Shown here piece by piece: positions 8,640 to 17,763 of a stretch of DNA of 64,000 nucleotides (the first letter of the stretch is position 1; each line of letters opens with the position of its first letter). The notes beneath the pieces are model-generated. The model saw nothing but the letters and a program-made list of their open reading frames with translations, was not told the origin of the DNA and made no database searches. The position numbers and the translations under genes were made by a program. Origin of the DNA: Sediminibacterium sp. (GTDB lineage: Bacteria; Bacteroidota; Bacteroidia; Chitinophagales; Chitinophagaceae); assembly GCA_007280515.1 (NCBI GenBank), contig QYPL01000005.1:1-64000 (forward strand). The letters run 5' to 3'.

Positions 8640-9479
8640 TTAAGAATAACTATTTGCAATAAACCCGTATACCATTTTTGCGCAAAGAATAATGACTACT
8701 ATACCTAAAATAAGTCTTAAGGTATTAGGGTTCGATTTTTGTGCAGTGCGCACACCCCAGCCGGTAGTGGAGAATACACCTATTAATACAGGCGCTGCAA
8801 TAAACATAGAAATATAACCTACTTGTGCTGGTAAGACATGCTGCATAACGGACCTCGCATCAATACTCAAATAGCTTATACTAATAGGTAGCGCCAGCAT
8901 GGCTACCACCCCAATAGAAATAGAGCTTGCTTTTTTTAATGGCGTCTTAAGCATATCGGTTAAAATTGGTATGACAATAATACCGCCGCCCAGTCCTGAT
9001 AAAGAAGAAATAAGGCCTGCCACAATACCAATGATGGGGAAATAAGGTTTGTTTAAATGATTGTCATTGATAGGTGGGGGTGGTTGTTTAAAAAATAACA
9101 TCCTTATAGCTAGTATTAATAATAAAGTAAAAAACACCAAGTCAAAATCAGATTTATGATACCAGTTTCCATTTTTAATAAATTCAGTCAGAAAAAAAGC
9201 GGTAATCATACCGGCCACACTTATGTATAGCACTTCTTTTAGATGCAAATTTTTTGCTTTGAATTGTTTGTAGCTAACACTTAGTCCTGTGAAGGCAGTA
9301 ATAAAAAAAGAATGCGCTATCATAAACTTTACAACTTCTGTTTCAGGAATTTTTAAATAATGAAATAGAATATCAAATACAGGAATGAGAATAATATTAC
9401 CTCCTGTGCCAATTAATCCTGAATAATAGCCTACAATGCCACCTATCATTAATAGTATAAGAAATAAGGTAATCGTCAT
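8640..9479 (-). CDS. TauE/SafE family sulfite/anion exporter-like permease
   Basis: 279 residues, about eight hydrophobic segments, arranged as two repeats, the fold of TauE/SafE (DUF81) permeases. The repeat motifs are visible: GIVGYYSGLIGTGGNIILIP near the N-terminus and GIVAGLISSLSGLGGGIIVI near residue 150. The family includes exporters of sulfite, sulfonates and related anions, but the substrate here cannot be read from sequence. Inner-membrane protein. It is convergent with the pseudouridine synthase and divergent from the serine hydrolase at 9577. Confidence 0.88.
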   Translation of the reverse strand: MTITLFLILLMIGGIVGYYSGLIGTGGNIILIPVFDILFHYLKIPETEVVKFMIAHSFFITAFTGLSVSYKQFKAKNLHLKEVLYISVAGMITAFFLTEFIKNGNWYHKSDFDLVFFTLLLILAIRMLFFKQPPPPINDNHLNKPYFPIIGIVAGLISSLSGLGGGIIVIPILTDMLKTPLKKASSISIGVVAMLALPISISYLSIDARSVMQHVLPAQVGYISMFIAAPVLIGVFSTTGWGVRTAQKSNPNTLRLILGIVVIILCAKMVYGFIANSYS

Positions 9480-9576
9480 TTTTAAAATTAGCTATAATTG
9501 AGCATATAATGAATGAAAAATCTTAATTTGTTAGGGATTCAAAACTTAGTTTAATTATAATCATAATACCTATTGT

Positions 9577-10674
9577 ATGAAAAAACTGCTTCAATTATCA
9601 TGTGCTGCCCTCGTTTTAATTTTGACAACAGAGTTCACTGCATTTACCCAAAACATTGATTATGAAAAAGTAGATGCTACTATCAATAATTTAGTTGCAA
9701 AGAATAAATTTAGTGGGGTGGTGCTTATTGCTGAAAAAGGCAAGATAAAATATGAAAAGGCCAATGGCTTTATTGAATATATAAATCAAACACCTTTACA
9801 AAGTTCTACCCTATTCGAACTAGCTTCTGTAAGTAAACAGTTTACGGCCATGACTATTATGATGCTACATGAAAAAGGTTTATTGCAATATGATGAACTA
9901 GTAGAAAAGTATATCGATATTCCTTATAAAGGCATTACCATTAGACAATTACTTACGCATACAAGCGGCCTTCCCGATTACCAGGCTATCATGGATGAAC
10001 ATTGGGACAAATCGAAAGTGGCTAATAATAACGATATCATTGCTTATTTACATAAGTACGCAGCTCCGAAATTATTTGAACCAGGAAGTCAATACTTATA
10101 TAGTAATACCGGCTTTGTTATATTAGCAAGTATTACAGAAAAATTAAGTGGCCGCGATTTTATTGAATTTTGTACTACTGAAATATTTCATAAACTAAAA
10201 ATGAAAAGTACGGCGATAAGAACCTTGGATCAAAAAGCAGCTATTGCAAATTTTGCATTAGGCCATGTATTTGTGCCAGAAAGAAATACCTATATAAGAG
10301 CGGACTCTTTCCCTTCTTCTAATTATACTATTTGGTTAGGCAATAGAAAAGGCCCAGGAAGAATTAGTTCCACCGTAGAAGACTTATTAAAATGGGACCA
10401 AGCCTTGTATACCAGTAAGTTAATTCAACCGAGTACTTTAGCCGATGCATTTACGCCCATGAAATTAAGTACTGGGAAAATTTCTAATTATGGTTTTGGA
10501 TGGGAGTTAAGACCCCAAGAAAATATTGTTTGGCATAATGGAGATAACCCAGGTTATAAAACCATTATTATTCGCTTTCTAGAAAATAGAGCCACGCTTA
10601 TTATTTTATGCAATAATGCCACTGATGAATTTGAAAACCTGACGGCCGATCTTAAAAAAATTATACTTAATTAA
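9577..10674 (+). CDS. Secreted serine hydrolase (class C beta-lactamase-like)
   Basis: 365 residues with a signal peptide ending near TAFTQ. The beta-lactamase/transpeptidase fold is shown by the SxxK nucleophile motif S84-V-S-K87 and the YSN motif in YLYSNTGF (about 170). A late HNG triad (WHNGDNPGYK, about 319) stands where class C enzymes have KTG-like residues. These proteins in Bacteroidota are generally esterases or D-amino-acid peptidases rather than true beta-lactamases; the substrate is unknown. A strong hairpin terminator begins at the stop codon. Confidence 0.88.
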   Translation: MKKLLQLSCAALVLILTTEFTAFTQNIDYEKVDATINNLVAKNKFSGVVLIAEKGKIKYEKANGFIEYINQTPLQSSTLFELASVSKQFTAMTIMMLHEKGLLQYDELVEKYIDIPYKGITIRQLLTHTSGLPDYQAIMDEHWDKSKVANNNDIIAYLHKYAAPKLFEPGSQYLYSNTGFVILASITEKLSGRDFIEFCTTEIFHKLKMKSTAIRTLDQKAAIANFALGHVFVPERNTYIRADSFPSSNYTIWLGNRKGPGRISSTVEDLLKWDQALYTSKLIQPSTLADAFTPMKLSTGKISNYGFGWELRPQENIVWHNGDNPGYKTIIIRFLENRATLIILCNNATDEFENLTADLKKIILN

Positions 10675-10710
10675 AAAAGCCTTCCTCTATAATAGAAGAA
10701 GGCTTTTTTT
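10673..10710. terminator. Bidirectional intrinsic terminator
   Basis: An A-run, the arm AGCCTTC (10678-10684), a short loop region, the arm GAAGGCT (10698-10704) and a T-run. A-run and T-run flank the stem, so it can work on both strands. It separates the serine hydrolase (+) from the convergent CocE-type hydrolase (-). Confidence 0.88.
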
Positions 10711-10787
10711 AATTGTCTTATGTTCGTTTCCTTAGTATATGTAAACTTTTAAATTATTATTAAGTTCTAATTACTATTAATTCGAAT

Positions 10788-12659
10788 TTAATTCTTTAAC
10801 ACTGGCAACTGAATCACAGACGCATCTTGATAAATACGAATAGTGGCTTTTTTAAAGTCACTATCTTTGGCTTTGTAAATATTCATAAACTGTTGTGGGT
10901 TTCTATCTGCAAGCGGGAACCAGCTACTTTGAATTTGAATCATCATGCGGTGGCCTTTCTTAAAAGTATGCGCAATATCAGGTAAGGTAAATTTAACGGC
11001 TGTAGGTTTGTTAGGCACAAAGGCTTCTGGCTTTTCAAAACTATTTCTATACTTACCTCTCATAATTTCTCCTCTTACAAGTTGTTGGTAGCCACTCATT
11101 AAATAATCCTTCTTATTGGTCTCGTATTCAAAATTATCTGGGTATACGTCAATTAATTTCACCACAAAATCGGCATCAGTGCCAGACATAGCCACCATTA
11201 AGTCGGCCACCACAGGCCCACCCAAGGTGAGGTCTTCGTTTAATACAGGTGTTTTATACAAAAGCACATCGGTTCTTCTTGAAGTAAACTTTTGGTCGTC
11301 ATCCATGTATTCTCTGTAATGTCTTGCAGGTTTACTTTTCATCATATAGTTATCAGAAATATAAGGAACGGGTTTAGCAGGGTCACTAATATATTCTTCA
11401 TAACCAGCTACAGTAGTAGCTTTATTGCCTGCTTTTAAATTTCCATTACTACTCAATAAATAAGATTGCATTTTCATATCAGCTACTGGCCAGCTAGGTA
11501 ATTGTCTCCATTCATTACTTCCTGAGAAAAAGATATTGGCTTCTTTAATTTTGTCTACGCTTCCTTTATTTTTTAAATAATAATTAAAGAAAGGCAGCTC
11601 TATATTTTGACCATACCATTCGCTGGTATTAGATCCGAATTGTACATTACCTAATTGTGAGCCATCATTGCTTGCCCATTGTCCATGGTACCAAGGTCCC
11701 ATTACTAGTTTATTATTATTTTTGGCTTTAGATTCAATGGCCTTGTATAAATTCCATGCACCAAAACAATCTTCTGCATCGTATAAACCCCCTACCACTA
11801 ATGTGGCAATATTTGGGTTAATGTCTTCTACATGTTTTCTTGTATTTCTAATTTGCCAAAACTCATCGTAATTAGGATGTGCCATTAAATCATTCCAGAA
11901 CTTAATACTATCGCCCATTATTTTTGTAAAATTAGTAATGGCCCCTGTTTGTAAATAGAAATCGAAGTTATCGGGGTTAGTGAAATTAAATCCTTTAGGG
12001 GCAATAGTGGTTGGTTTAGGTCTTGGCTTTCCAAATCCTGCATAAAAAGCAAAACCATCGGCTAACATAAAGGCACCATTGTGGTGAAAGTCGTCTCCAA
12101 TAAACCATTCTGTTACGGGCGCTTGTGGGCTTACTGCTTTTAAAGCGGGGTGATTACTAAGTGTAGCTAATGTGGCATAGAAACCAGGGTAAGAGATACC
12201 AAACACACCCACATTAGCATTATTATTGGTTACATTTTTTACCATCCAGTCAATGGCATCGTAAGTATCGGTTGCTTCATCTATTTGGCCTGTTTTATTA
12301 TTAGGGATATAAGGTCTTACATCTTCAAAAATACCCTCACTCATCCAACGACCGCGCACGTCCTGAATAATAAGAATATAATTTTCTTTTAAAAAGTATT
12401 TTCTGGGAGAGTTCCAATAAGACTTATAAATATTAGCACCATAGGGCGCACAAGAGTAGGGAGTTCTCTCTAATAAAATGGGATGCTTCTCTGTATTATC
12501 CTTGGGCGCATAAATAGTGGTAAATAATTTAGTGCCATCACGCATGGGTACCATAGTCTCTGTTTTGGTATAGTTATTAACTACCCAAGCGGAGTCGATG
12601 GTTTGCGTAAAGGATAAAAAGGGAATAAATGCCAGTAGTAAAGAAATGTACTTTTTCAT
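10788..12659 (-). CDS. CocE/NonD family secreted hydrolase (S15-like)
   Basis: 623 residues with signal peptide (MKKYISLLLAFIPFLSFTQ). It belongs to the X-Pro dipeptidyl-peptidase S15 / alpha-amino-acid ester hydrolase / glutaryl-7-ACA acylase group. The nucleophile elbow GISYPG has Ser156, and the oxyanion-side QDVRGRWMSEG motif (about 99-109) is typical. The C-terminal third is the jelly-roll domain of this family (from roughly 430). Likely periplasmic or surface; it would cleave acyl-peptide or ester bonds, but the substrate is not evident. It stands alone, convergent with the serine hydrolase and separated by a terminator. Confidence 0.9.
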   Translation of the reverse strand: MKKYISLLLAFIPFLSFTQTIDSAWVVNNYTKTETMVPMRDGTKLFTTIYAPKDNTEKHPILLERTPYSCAPYGANIYKSYWNSPRKYFLKENYILIIQDVRGRWMSEGIFEDVRPYIPNNKTGQIDEATDTYDAIDWMVKNVTNNNANVGVFGISYPGFYATLATLSNHPALKAVSPQAPVTEWFIGDDFHHNGAFMLADGFAFYAGFGKPRPKPTTIAPKGFNFTNPDNFDFYLQTGAITNFTKIMGDSIKFWNDLMAHPNYDEFWQIRNTRKHVEDINPNIATLVVGGLYDAEDCFGAWNLYKAIESKAKNNNKLVMGPWYHGQWASNDGSQLGNVQFGSNTSEWYGQNIELPFFNYYLKNKGSVDKIKEANIFFSGSNEWRQLPSWPVADMKMQSYLLSSNGNLKAGNKATTVAGYEEYISDPAKPVPYISDNYMMKSKPARHYREYMDDDQKFTSRRTDVLLYKTPVLNEDLTLGGPVVADLMVAMSGTDADFVVKLIDVYPDNFEYETNKKDYLMSGYQQLVRGEIMRGKYRNSFEKPEAFVPNKPTAVKFTLPDIAHTFKKGHRMMIQIQSSWFPLADRNPQQFMNIYKAKDSDFKKATIRIYQDASVIQLPVLKN

Positions 12660-12694
12660 GCAATGTATATTTAGGTTAACTAAATATACTAAAA

Positions 12695-13573
12695 TTAATT
12701 CTCCACCATATCATATAAATGATGAATGAGTCCGTCGGCCAAGCCAATTTTAGGTACATGCATTTCATCGATATTGCCCCATTTGCAGATGGCATTATAT
12801 ATTTTCAAGGCAGGAACTATTACTTCGGCTCTGTCTTCTTTAATGGTATACTGCTTCATTCTTTCTTCCACAGTTAAAGGGTCCATCTCTTTATAAATAT
12901 CCTTTATTTCATCATAGGTCAATGATTTACTGGGCTTTGCACCTGCAATGGAGTATACTTTATTGATATTGCCACCAGAACCAATACCTATAATATTATC
13001 ATATTTTTTAGCCAATTCCTTCAAGGTTTCTTTCATTTCCTCCCAAGTACTATCCTTTACTTTATTGGTTAATAGGCGAACGGTCCCAATATTAAATGAC
13101 TTTTGAATAATTACTTTTCCTTTATGGTATAAGGTAAGCTCGGTACTGCCGCCGCCTACATCTGCATATAAATAACTTTTATTGTTATCTAAAAATTCGG
13201 CAATATGGTTTTCATAAATAATTTCAGCTTCTAATTCTCCGGTAATAACTTCAATTTCAATACTTGTTTCCGATTTAATTTCTTTGATAATTTCTTTGGC
13301 ATTTTCTGCATCGCGCATGGCGCTGGTAGCACAAGCCATATAATGATCCACCTCGTATACCTTCATTAAATTATTGAAAGACTTTATGGTGTTAATGAGC
13401 ATTCTCTTTTTCTGTCCGCCAATGCTTCCCTTTTCAAAAACATCAAAACCTAATCTAACCGGAATTCTTAATAAGTTTAATTTATTAAAAGTGACTTCTT
13501 TTCCTTTTTTTATGACTTCACAAATAAGTAACCTTGCTGCGTTACTTCCAATATCTATAGCTGCGAGTATCAA
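12695..13573 (-). CDS. ppx: Ppx/GppA-type exopolyphosphatase
   Basis: 292 residues of the actin-like Ppx/GppA phosphatase family. The phosphate-1 loop AAIDIGSNAARLLI lies at about 4-17 and the phosphate-2 loop YADVGGGSTELTLY at about 136-149. There is a further glycine motif GIGSGGN. It is the short form without the HD-like C-terminal domain of E. coli PPX. The gene starts 7 bases after the ppk1 stop, so they are co-transcribed and probably act in opposition: polyphosphate made by Ppk1 and hydrolysed from chain ends by this enzyme. pppGpp phosphatase activity is an alternative or additional role. Confidence 0.88.
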   Translation of the reverse strand: MILAAIDIGSNAARLLICEVIKKGKEVTFNKLNLLRIPVRLGFDVFEKGSIGGQKKRMLINTIKSFNNLMKVYEVDHYMACATSAMRDAENAKEIIKEIKSETSIEIEVITGELEAEIIYENHIAEFLDNNKSYLYADVGGGSTELTLYHKGKVIIQKSFNIGTVRLLTNKVKDSTWEEMKETLKELAKKYDNIIGIGSGGNINKVYSIAGAKPSKSLTYDEIKDIYKEMDPLTVEERMKQYTIKEDRAEVIVPALKIYNAICKWGNIDEMHVPKIGLADGLIHHLYDMVEN

Positions 13574-13580
13574 TTTTGTT

Positions 13581-15644
13581 TTATTTTTTTCCTATTAAAT
13601 AATGGTGGGTTTCAACCTGAGATTTCACCTTTCTCGTTCTAAGGGAAGGTACATAATTATTGTTTAAATCTGTATCTAAAATTCTTGCTTTTTGATTATC
13701 CTTTAATTGAATATTAATAATATCAATTAATTCTTTTTTTATTTTTAGATCCAAAACAGGAACGGCTACTTCAATACGGTGGTCTAGGTTTCTTACCATC
13801 CAATCGGCACTTGAGATATATACTTTTTGTTTTCCCTTGTTATGAAATATCATCACACGTGCATGTTCTAGGTATTGGTCCACAATACTAATGGCATTAA
13901 TAGGATTTTTTGATTTCTCCATGCCTTCTTTTAAAGTAAGTATACCTCTAATAATTAAGTTCACTTTTACGCCAGCTTTAATGGCTTTTTGAAGATGGTC
14001 TAATAAAATATGATCGCTTAATGAATTAAGTTTAACCGTAATTTGAGAAGCATACCCTTGCTTTGCAAATTTTATCTCTTCATTAATTAAATGAATAATA
14101 CTATTACGCATACTAATAGGCGATATCAATAAATGCTTACTTTTTTCAATAGGCTTGTCGCCTAATTGCCAATTAGTTAAATAAGTAAATACTTTATTCA
14201 CCTCCATTAACAAGGGCTTATTGGCTGTTAACAAACAATGATCGGCATAAACCCTTGCAGTTTTTTCATTTAAGTTACCTGTACTAATAAATCCGTATTG
14301 GACTAACTTGTTTTGAACTCTTTTTTGAATAATACAAATTTTAGCATGCACTTTTACATTAGGTATGCCCACCAACACTTTAACGCCTTCTTCCTCCATC
14401 ATGGTTTTCCATTCTAAATTCGCTTCTTCATCAAATCTTGCCTTTAATTCTAAAAATACAGTTACCTCTTTTCCATTTCTAGCTGCATTAATAAGTGCAT
14501 TAATAACTTTAGAATTACTAGCTAAACGGTAAGCGGTTATTTTTATGGAGATAACATCGTCGTCCATAGCAGCTTCTCTTAGCATATCAATTACTGGGTC
14601 GTAATTATGATAAGGAAAATGAAGCATCACATCTTTTTTCAAAATCACTTCAGAGACCTGCGTTTTATTTCTAAAAGCAGGATGCGCAAAAGGCTTAGGT
14701 CTTTCTTGTTTTTCTACGAGTACATCAGGGAAGTCCATGAAGTGTCTGAAATTGTGAATATGCCCTCCTGGAATAATACTGCTTTTACGCGTAAGATGTA
14801 ATTTTTGAATTAAGAAGTCTAATAGTTCGGCGTTCATTTCTTTGTCATATACAAAACGAACTGGCTTTCCTTTTCTTCTATTTTTTACACCCTTTGAAAT
14901 TTTTTCCACAAAATTTAATCCTACTTCTTGGTCTAAATCAATTTCAGCATCCTTGGTAATTTTAAATACATGGGCGTCGAAATGATTGAATTTAAAATGC
15001 GAAAATATAATGGGTAAATTAAATTTAATAATATCTTCTAATAATATAATGGCATTGGTGCCCTTTGAAGAAGGTAGAATCACAAAACGACCAATGGACT
15101 TAGAAGGTATTTCAATTAAAGCAAATTTTTCATGGTAAGCGTTTTGCTTATTTCTCATGACAATGGCTAAGTACAAACTCTTATCACGTAAATAAGGTAG
15201 TTCAGGTAAATTCTCAATCATCAAAGGAATAATATACGGACGCACTACATCGTCGAAGTAATTGCGTACAAATATTTTTTGACTAAGGTTTAATTTTTTT
15301 TCATTAATGATAACAACCTTTCTTTTAATTAATTCTTTATTGATATTATTCCAAATACGATTGAATTCACTTTGTTGCTTAAGTACTACTTTTTGAATCT
15401 CGTCTAATATTAAATTAGGTGATTCTAAAATATCTATATTCAGTGATTTCTTCTTGTCAATTAATTCCACCATTCTTTTTAAAGTGGCCACGCGCACTCG
15501 AAAAAACTCATCTAAATTATTGGAGAAAATGCCTAAAAAACGAATTCTGTCTTTTAAGGTAACGGTGGGGTCGTTGGCTTCTTGTAAGACACGGGCATTA
15601 AAGCTAAGCCAGCTAATGTCTCTAGGAATATAAGTGTTCTTCAT
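13581..15644 (-). CDS. ppk1: Polyphosphate kinase 1
   Basis: 687 residues, standard for PPK1. It reversibly transfers the terminal phosphate of ATP to polyphosphate. The autophosphorylated histidine is H433 in KVHAKICII (E. coli H435) and the second catalytic histidine is H594 in EHARV (E. coli H592). Domain order is intact: N domain (1-100), head (about 110-315), C1 (about 320-490), C2 (about 500-680). It heads a ppk1-ppx operon. The upstream region is shared with a divergent phosphoesterase-glycosyltransferase pair and carries roughly 11-bp repeats of PhoB-box geometry, suggesting phosphate-limitation control. Enzyme identity is certain; the regulation is inferred. Confidence 0.97.
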   Translation of the reverse strand: MKNTYIPRDISWLSFNARVLQEANDPTVTLKDRIRFLGIFSNNLDEFFRVRVATLKRMVELIDKKKSLNIDILESPNLILDEIQKVVLKQQSEFNRIWNNINKELIKRKVVIINEKKLNLSQKIFVRNYFDDVVRPYIIPLMIENLPELPYLRDKSLYLAIVMRNKQNAYHEKFALIEIPSKSIGRFVILPSSKGTNAIILLEDIIKFNLPIIFSHFKFNHFDAHVFKITKDAEIDLDQEVGLNFVEKISKGVKNRRKGKPVRFVYDKEMNAELLDFLIQKLHLTRKSSIIPGGHIHNFRHFMDFPDVLVEKQERPKPFAHPAFRNKTQVSEVILKKDVMLHFPYHNYDPVIDMLREAAMDDDVISIKITAYRLASNSKVINALINAARNGKEVTVFLELKARFDEEANLEWKTMMEEEGVKVLVGIPNVKVHAKICIIQKRVQNKLVQYGFISTGNLNEKTARVYADHCLLTANKPLLMEVNKVFTYLTNWQLGDKPIEKSKHLLISPISMRNSIIHLINEEIKFAKQGYASQITVKLNSLSDHILLDHLQKAIKAGVKVNLIIRGILTLKEGMEKSKNPINAISIVDQYLEHARVMIFHNKGKQKVYISSADWMVRNLDHRIEVAVPVLDLKIKKELIDIINIQLKDNQKARILDTDLNNNYVPSLRTRKVKSQVETHHYLIGKK

Positions 15645-15698
15645 CTGTATCTAAGTTTCAATATAAAATTAAGCTATAAAATTAGCAAAGATCTGTTT

Positions 15699-15742
15699 AG
15701 TAACATTCTGGTTACAATTTGGTAATGCTAAGTTAACAATGC
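15699..15742. promoter_or_regulatory. Four 10-11 bp direct repeats: candidate PHO-box array
   Basis: Successive units AGTAACATTCT (15699), GGTTACAATTT (15710), GGTAATGCTA (15721) and AGTTAACAATG (15731) fit the consensus GGTAACATTnn with 11, 11 and 10 base spacing. The enteric PhoB box also has an 11-bp period. The array lies between ppk1 (-) and a phosphoesterase gene (+). Perfect copies of the same consensus precede the TonB receptor near 37.8 kb. Binding by a PhoB-type regulator is an inference; no phoB gene is in the window. Confidence 0.5.
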
Positions 15743-15792
15743 CGACATATTGAAGTTATGGGAATAGTCGTTTTTTACATAAAATACTACCC

Positions 15793-16638
15793 ATGGACAA
15801 AAGACCAATGGAAATATGTATCATAAGTGACCTACATTTAGGCACATTTGGTTGTCAGGCGAAAGAATTATTAAATTATTTAAAAAGTGTTAAGCCTAAA
15901 ACACTCATATTAAATGGTGACATCATAGATATTTGGCAGTTTAACAAGCGCTATTTCCCCGCTAACCATATGGCGGTGATTAAGCAAATTTTTAGCATGG
16001 CCAGTAAGGATACCAAGGTAATTTACATTACAGGTAACCATGATGAAGCCTTGCGTAAATATGCCGACTTTGAAATGGGCAATATTCAATTAACCGATAA
16101 AATTGTTTTTGAAATTAACGGCGAAAAGAATTGGGTATTTCATGGGGATGTATTTGACAGAACTACAAAAGGGGGCGCTAAAATAATAGCCAAATTGGGC
16201 GGTTATGGTTATGATTTACTTATACTTATTAATAGTTTGCTGAACTGGAGTCTAAAATTAATGGGTAAAGAAAAAATGAGCTTGAGTAAGAGTGTAAAAA
16301 ATGGGGTAAAAAAAGCAGTTTCTTGGATTAATAATTTCGAACAAACTGCAGCAGAATTAGCCATTGAAAATAATTATCAATATGTAATTTGTGGGCATAT
16401 TCATCAACCACAACAACGAGTGGTGACTACCGATAAGGGTAGCGTTACCTATTTAAACAGTGGCGATTGGATAGAAAATTTAACCTCACTAGAATATTAT
16501 GATAATGCTTGGACTTTATATCATTATGACCCCAAACAATTTGAAGAAGAAAAAAGAACTAAGAAGAATAAAATTATCAATTTAAGAGAAGAGTTAAGTG
16601 TAATGACCAAAGAAGTGGCATTTCAAGTGTCCATGTAA
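15793..16638 (+). CDS. Metallophosphoesterase, PlcP/LpxH-like
   Basis: 281 residues of the calcineurin-like phosphoesterase fold. All metal ligands are visible: D13 and H15 (SDLHLG), D43 (NGDIID), N82-H83 (GNHDE), H117 (FHGD), H202 and H204 (GHIH). The family is usually named UDP-2,3-diacylglucosamine diphosphatase (LpxH). The GTFGCQAKELLNYL start and the central YDLLILINSLLNW...MG...SVKNGVKKAVSWINNFE block instead recall PlcP, the phospholipase C that removes phosphate headgroups during phosphate limitation. The glycosyltransferase 12 bases downstream fits PlcP-Agt lipid remodelling. An in-frame ATG at codon 6 is an alternative start. Fold certain; PlcP role inferred. Confidence 0.85.
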   Translation: MDKRPMEICIISDLHLGTFGCQAKELLNYLKSVKPKTLILNGDIIDIWQFNKRYFPANHMAVIKQIFSMASKDTKVIYITGNHDEALRKYADFEMGNIQLTDKIVFEINGEKNWVFHGDVFDRTTKGGAKIIAKLGGYGYDLLILINSLLNWSLKLMGKEKMSLSKSVKNGVKKAVSWINNFEQTAAELAIENNYQYVICGHIHQPQQRVVTTDKGSVTYLNSGDWIENLTSLEYYDNAWTLYHYDPKQFEEEKRTKKNKIINLREELSVMTKEVAFQVSM

Positions 16639-16650
16639 TTAAGTTCATTC

Positions 16651-17649
16651 ATGAAAATATTTTACGCAATACAGGGAACAGGTAATGGCCATATTAGTAG
16701 GGCAGAGCAATTGTATCCCTATTTAAAAAACTATGGAGAAGTTGATTTTTTTCTGAGTGGTTCGAATGCGCAATTACAAACACCAATTCCCATTAAGTAC
16801 AAGAGTGAGGGTATTAGCCTGCATTATAAGACTACAGGCGGCATGGATTATGGAAAAATTTCAAAATCACTCAGTTTTAATATTTACAAAGAAGCCAAGG
16901 CCTTACCCATCGACAAATACGATGTTATTATTAACGACTTTGAATTTATAACCTCGCTTGCATGTTCTTTAAAAAAGAAAAAAAGTATTCAGTTTGGTCA
17001 CCAAGCAAGCTTTCAAAGTAAATTAACACCTAGGGCTAATACCTTTAACCCCATTGGAAATTTAGTACTTGATAAATTTGTAAGAAGTACAGACTACTTG
17101 GGCTTGCATTTTGAATCCTATGATAAAAATATATTCAATCCTATTATCAAAGACGAAATTATAAATGCCTCTCCTATTGACAATGGACACCTCACTGTTT
17201 ATTTACCTCAGTATTCAATTGCAGTTTTAAGTCCTTATTTATTAGCGCAGCCTGGGTTTCATTTTGAAGTATTTACTAAAGAGGTCACACAAATTACCAA
17301 CCAAAAGAACATTAGTTTTTTTCCAATAGAAAATAAATCCTTTACAAATAGTTTAATACAATGTCATGGTATTATAACTGCGGGTGGTTTTGAAACGCCA
17401 GCAGAGGCTTTGTATTTGAAAAAGAAACTTTTAAGCATTCCTATTTTAAACCATTTTGAACAAGAATGTAATGCAGCTGCCTTGCAAAAATTGGGGGTGA
17501 AAGTGATAAAAAAAATAGATAAAAACTTTCATCAAGTATTTACTGAATGGATTCAAGCAGGTAATACCATTCCATTCAAATTAACCCATTCAACAGAAGA
17601 GATTGTGAATCTATTAATGCAACAAATTCCGTATAACCAAGTAGCTTAG
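16651..17649 (+). CDS. GT-B glycosyltransferase (MJ1255-like), possible glycolipid synthase
   Basis: 332 residues. The N-terminal YAIQGTGNGHISRAEQL loop (about 5-21) and the C-terminal donor-site block IITAGGFETPAEALYLKKK (near 246-264) followed by PILNHFEQECNA give a MurG/GT28-like GT-B fold. This is the family often annotated as glycosyltransferase MJ1255/VC2487. No signal peptide; likely at the inner membrane face. It starts 12 bases after the phosphoesterase and is surely in the same operon. If that partner makes diacylglycerol from phospholipid, this enzyme could glycosylate it, as Agt does in phosphate-limited marine bacteria. Fold assignment good; acceptor unproven. Confidence 0.78.
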   Translation: MKIFYAIQGTGNGHISRAEQLYPYLKNYGEVDFFLSGSNAQLQTPIPIKYKSEGISLHYKTTGGMDYGKISKSLSFNIYKEAKALPIDKYDVIINDFEFITSLACSLKKKKSIQFGHQASFQSKLTPRANTFNPIGNLVLDKFVRSTDYLGLHFESYDKNIFNPIIKDEIINASPIDNGHLTVYLPQYSIAVLSPYLLAQPGFHFEVFTKEVTQITNQKNISFFPIENKSFTNSLIQCHGIITAGGFETPAEALYLKKKLLSIPILNHFEQECNAAALQKLGVKVIKKIDKNFHQVFTEWIQAGNTIPFKLTHSTEEIVNLLMQQIPYNQVA

Positions 17650-17763
17650 GACTTAATTTGTGTAATGATTGGTTAAAACAAGCACTAAATGATTCACAAG
17701 CAAACAAACTATCCAACTAAGTAACTACCTCTATAACTTCAATTAACCACTTAATTTTCCACT

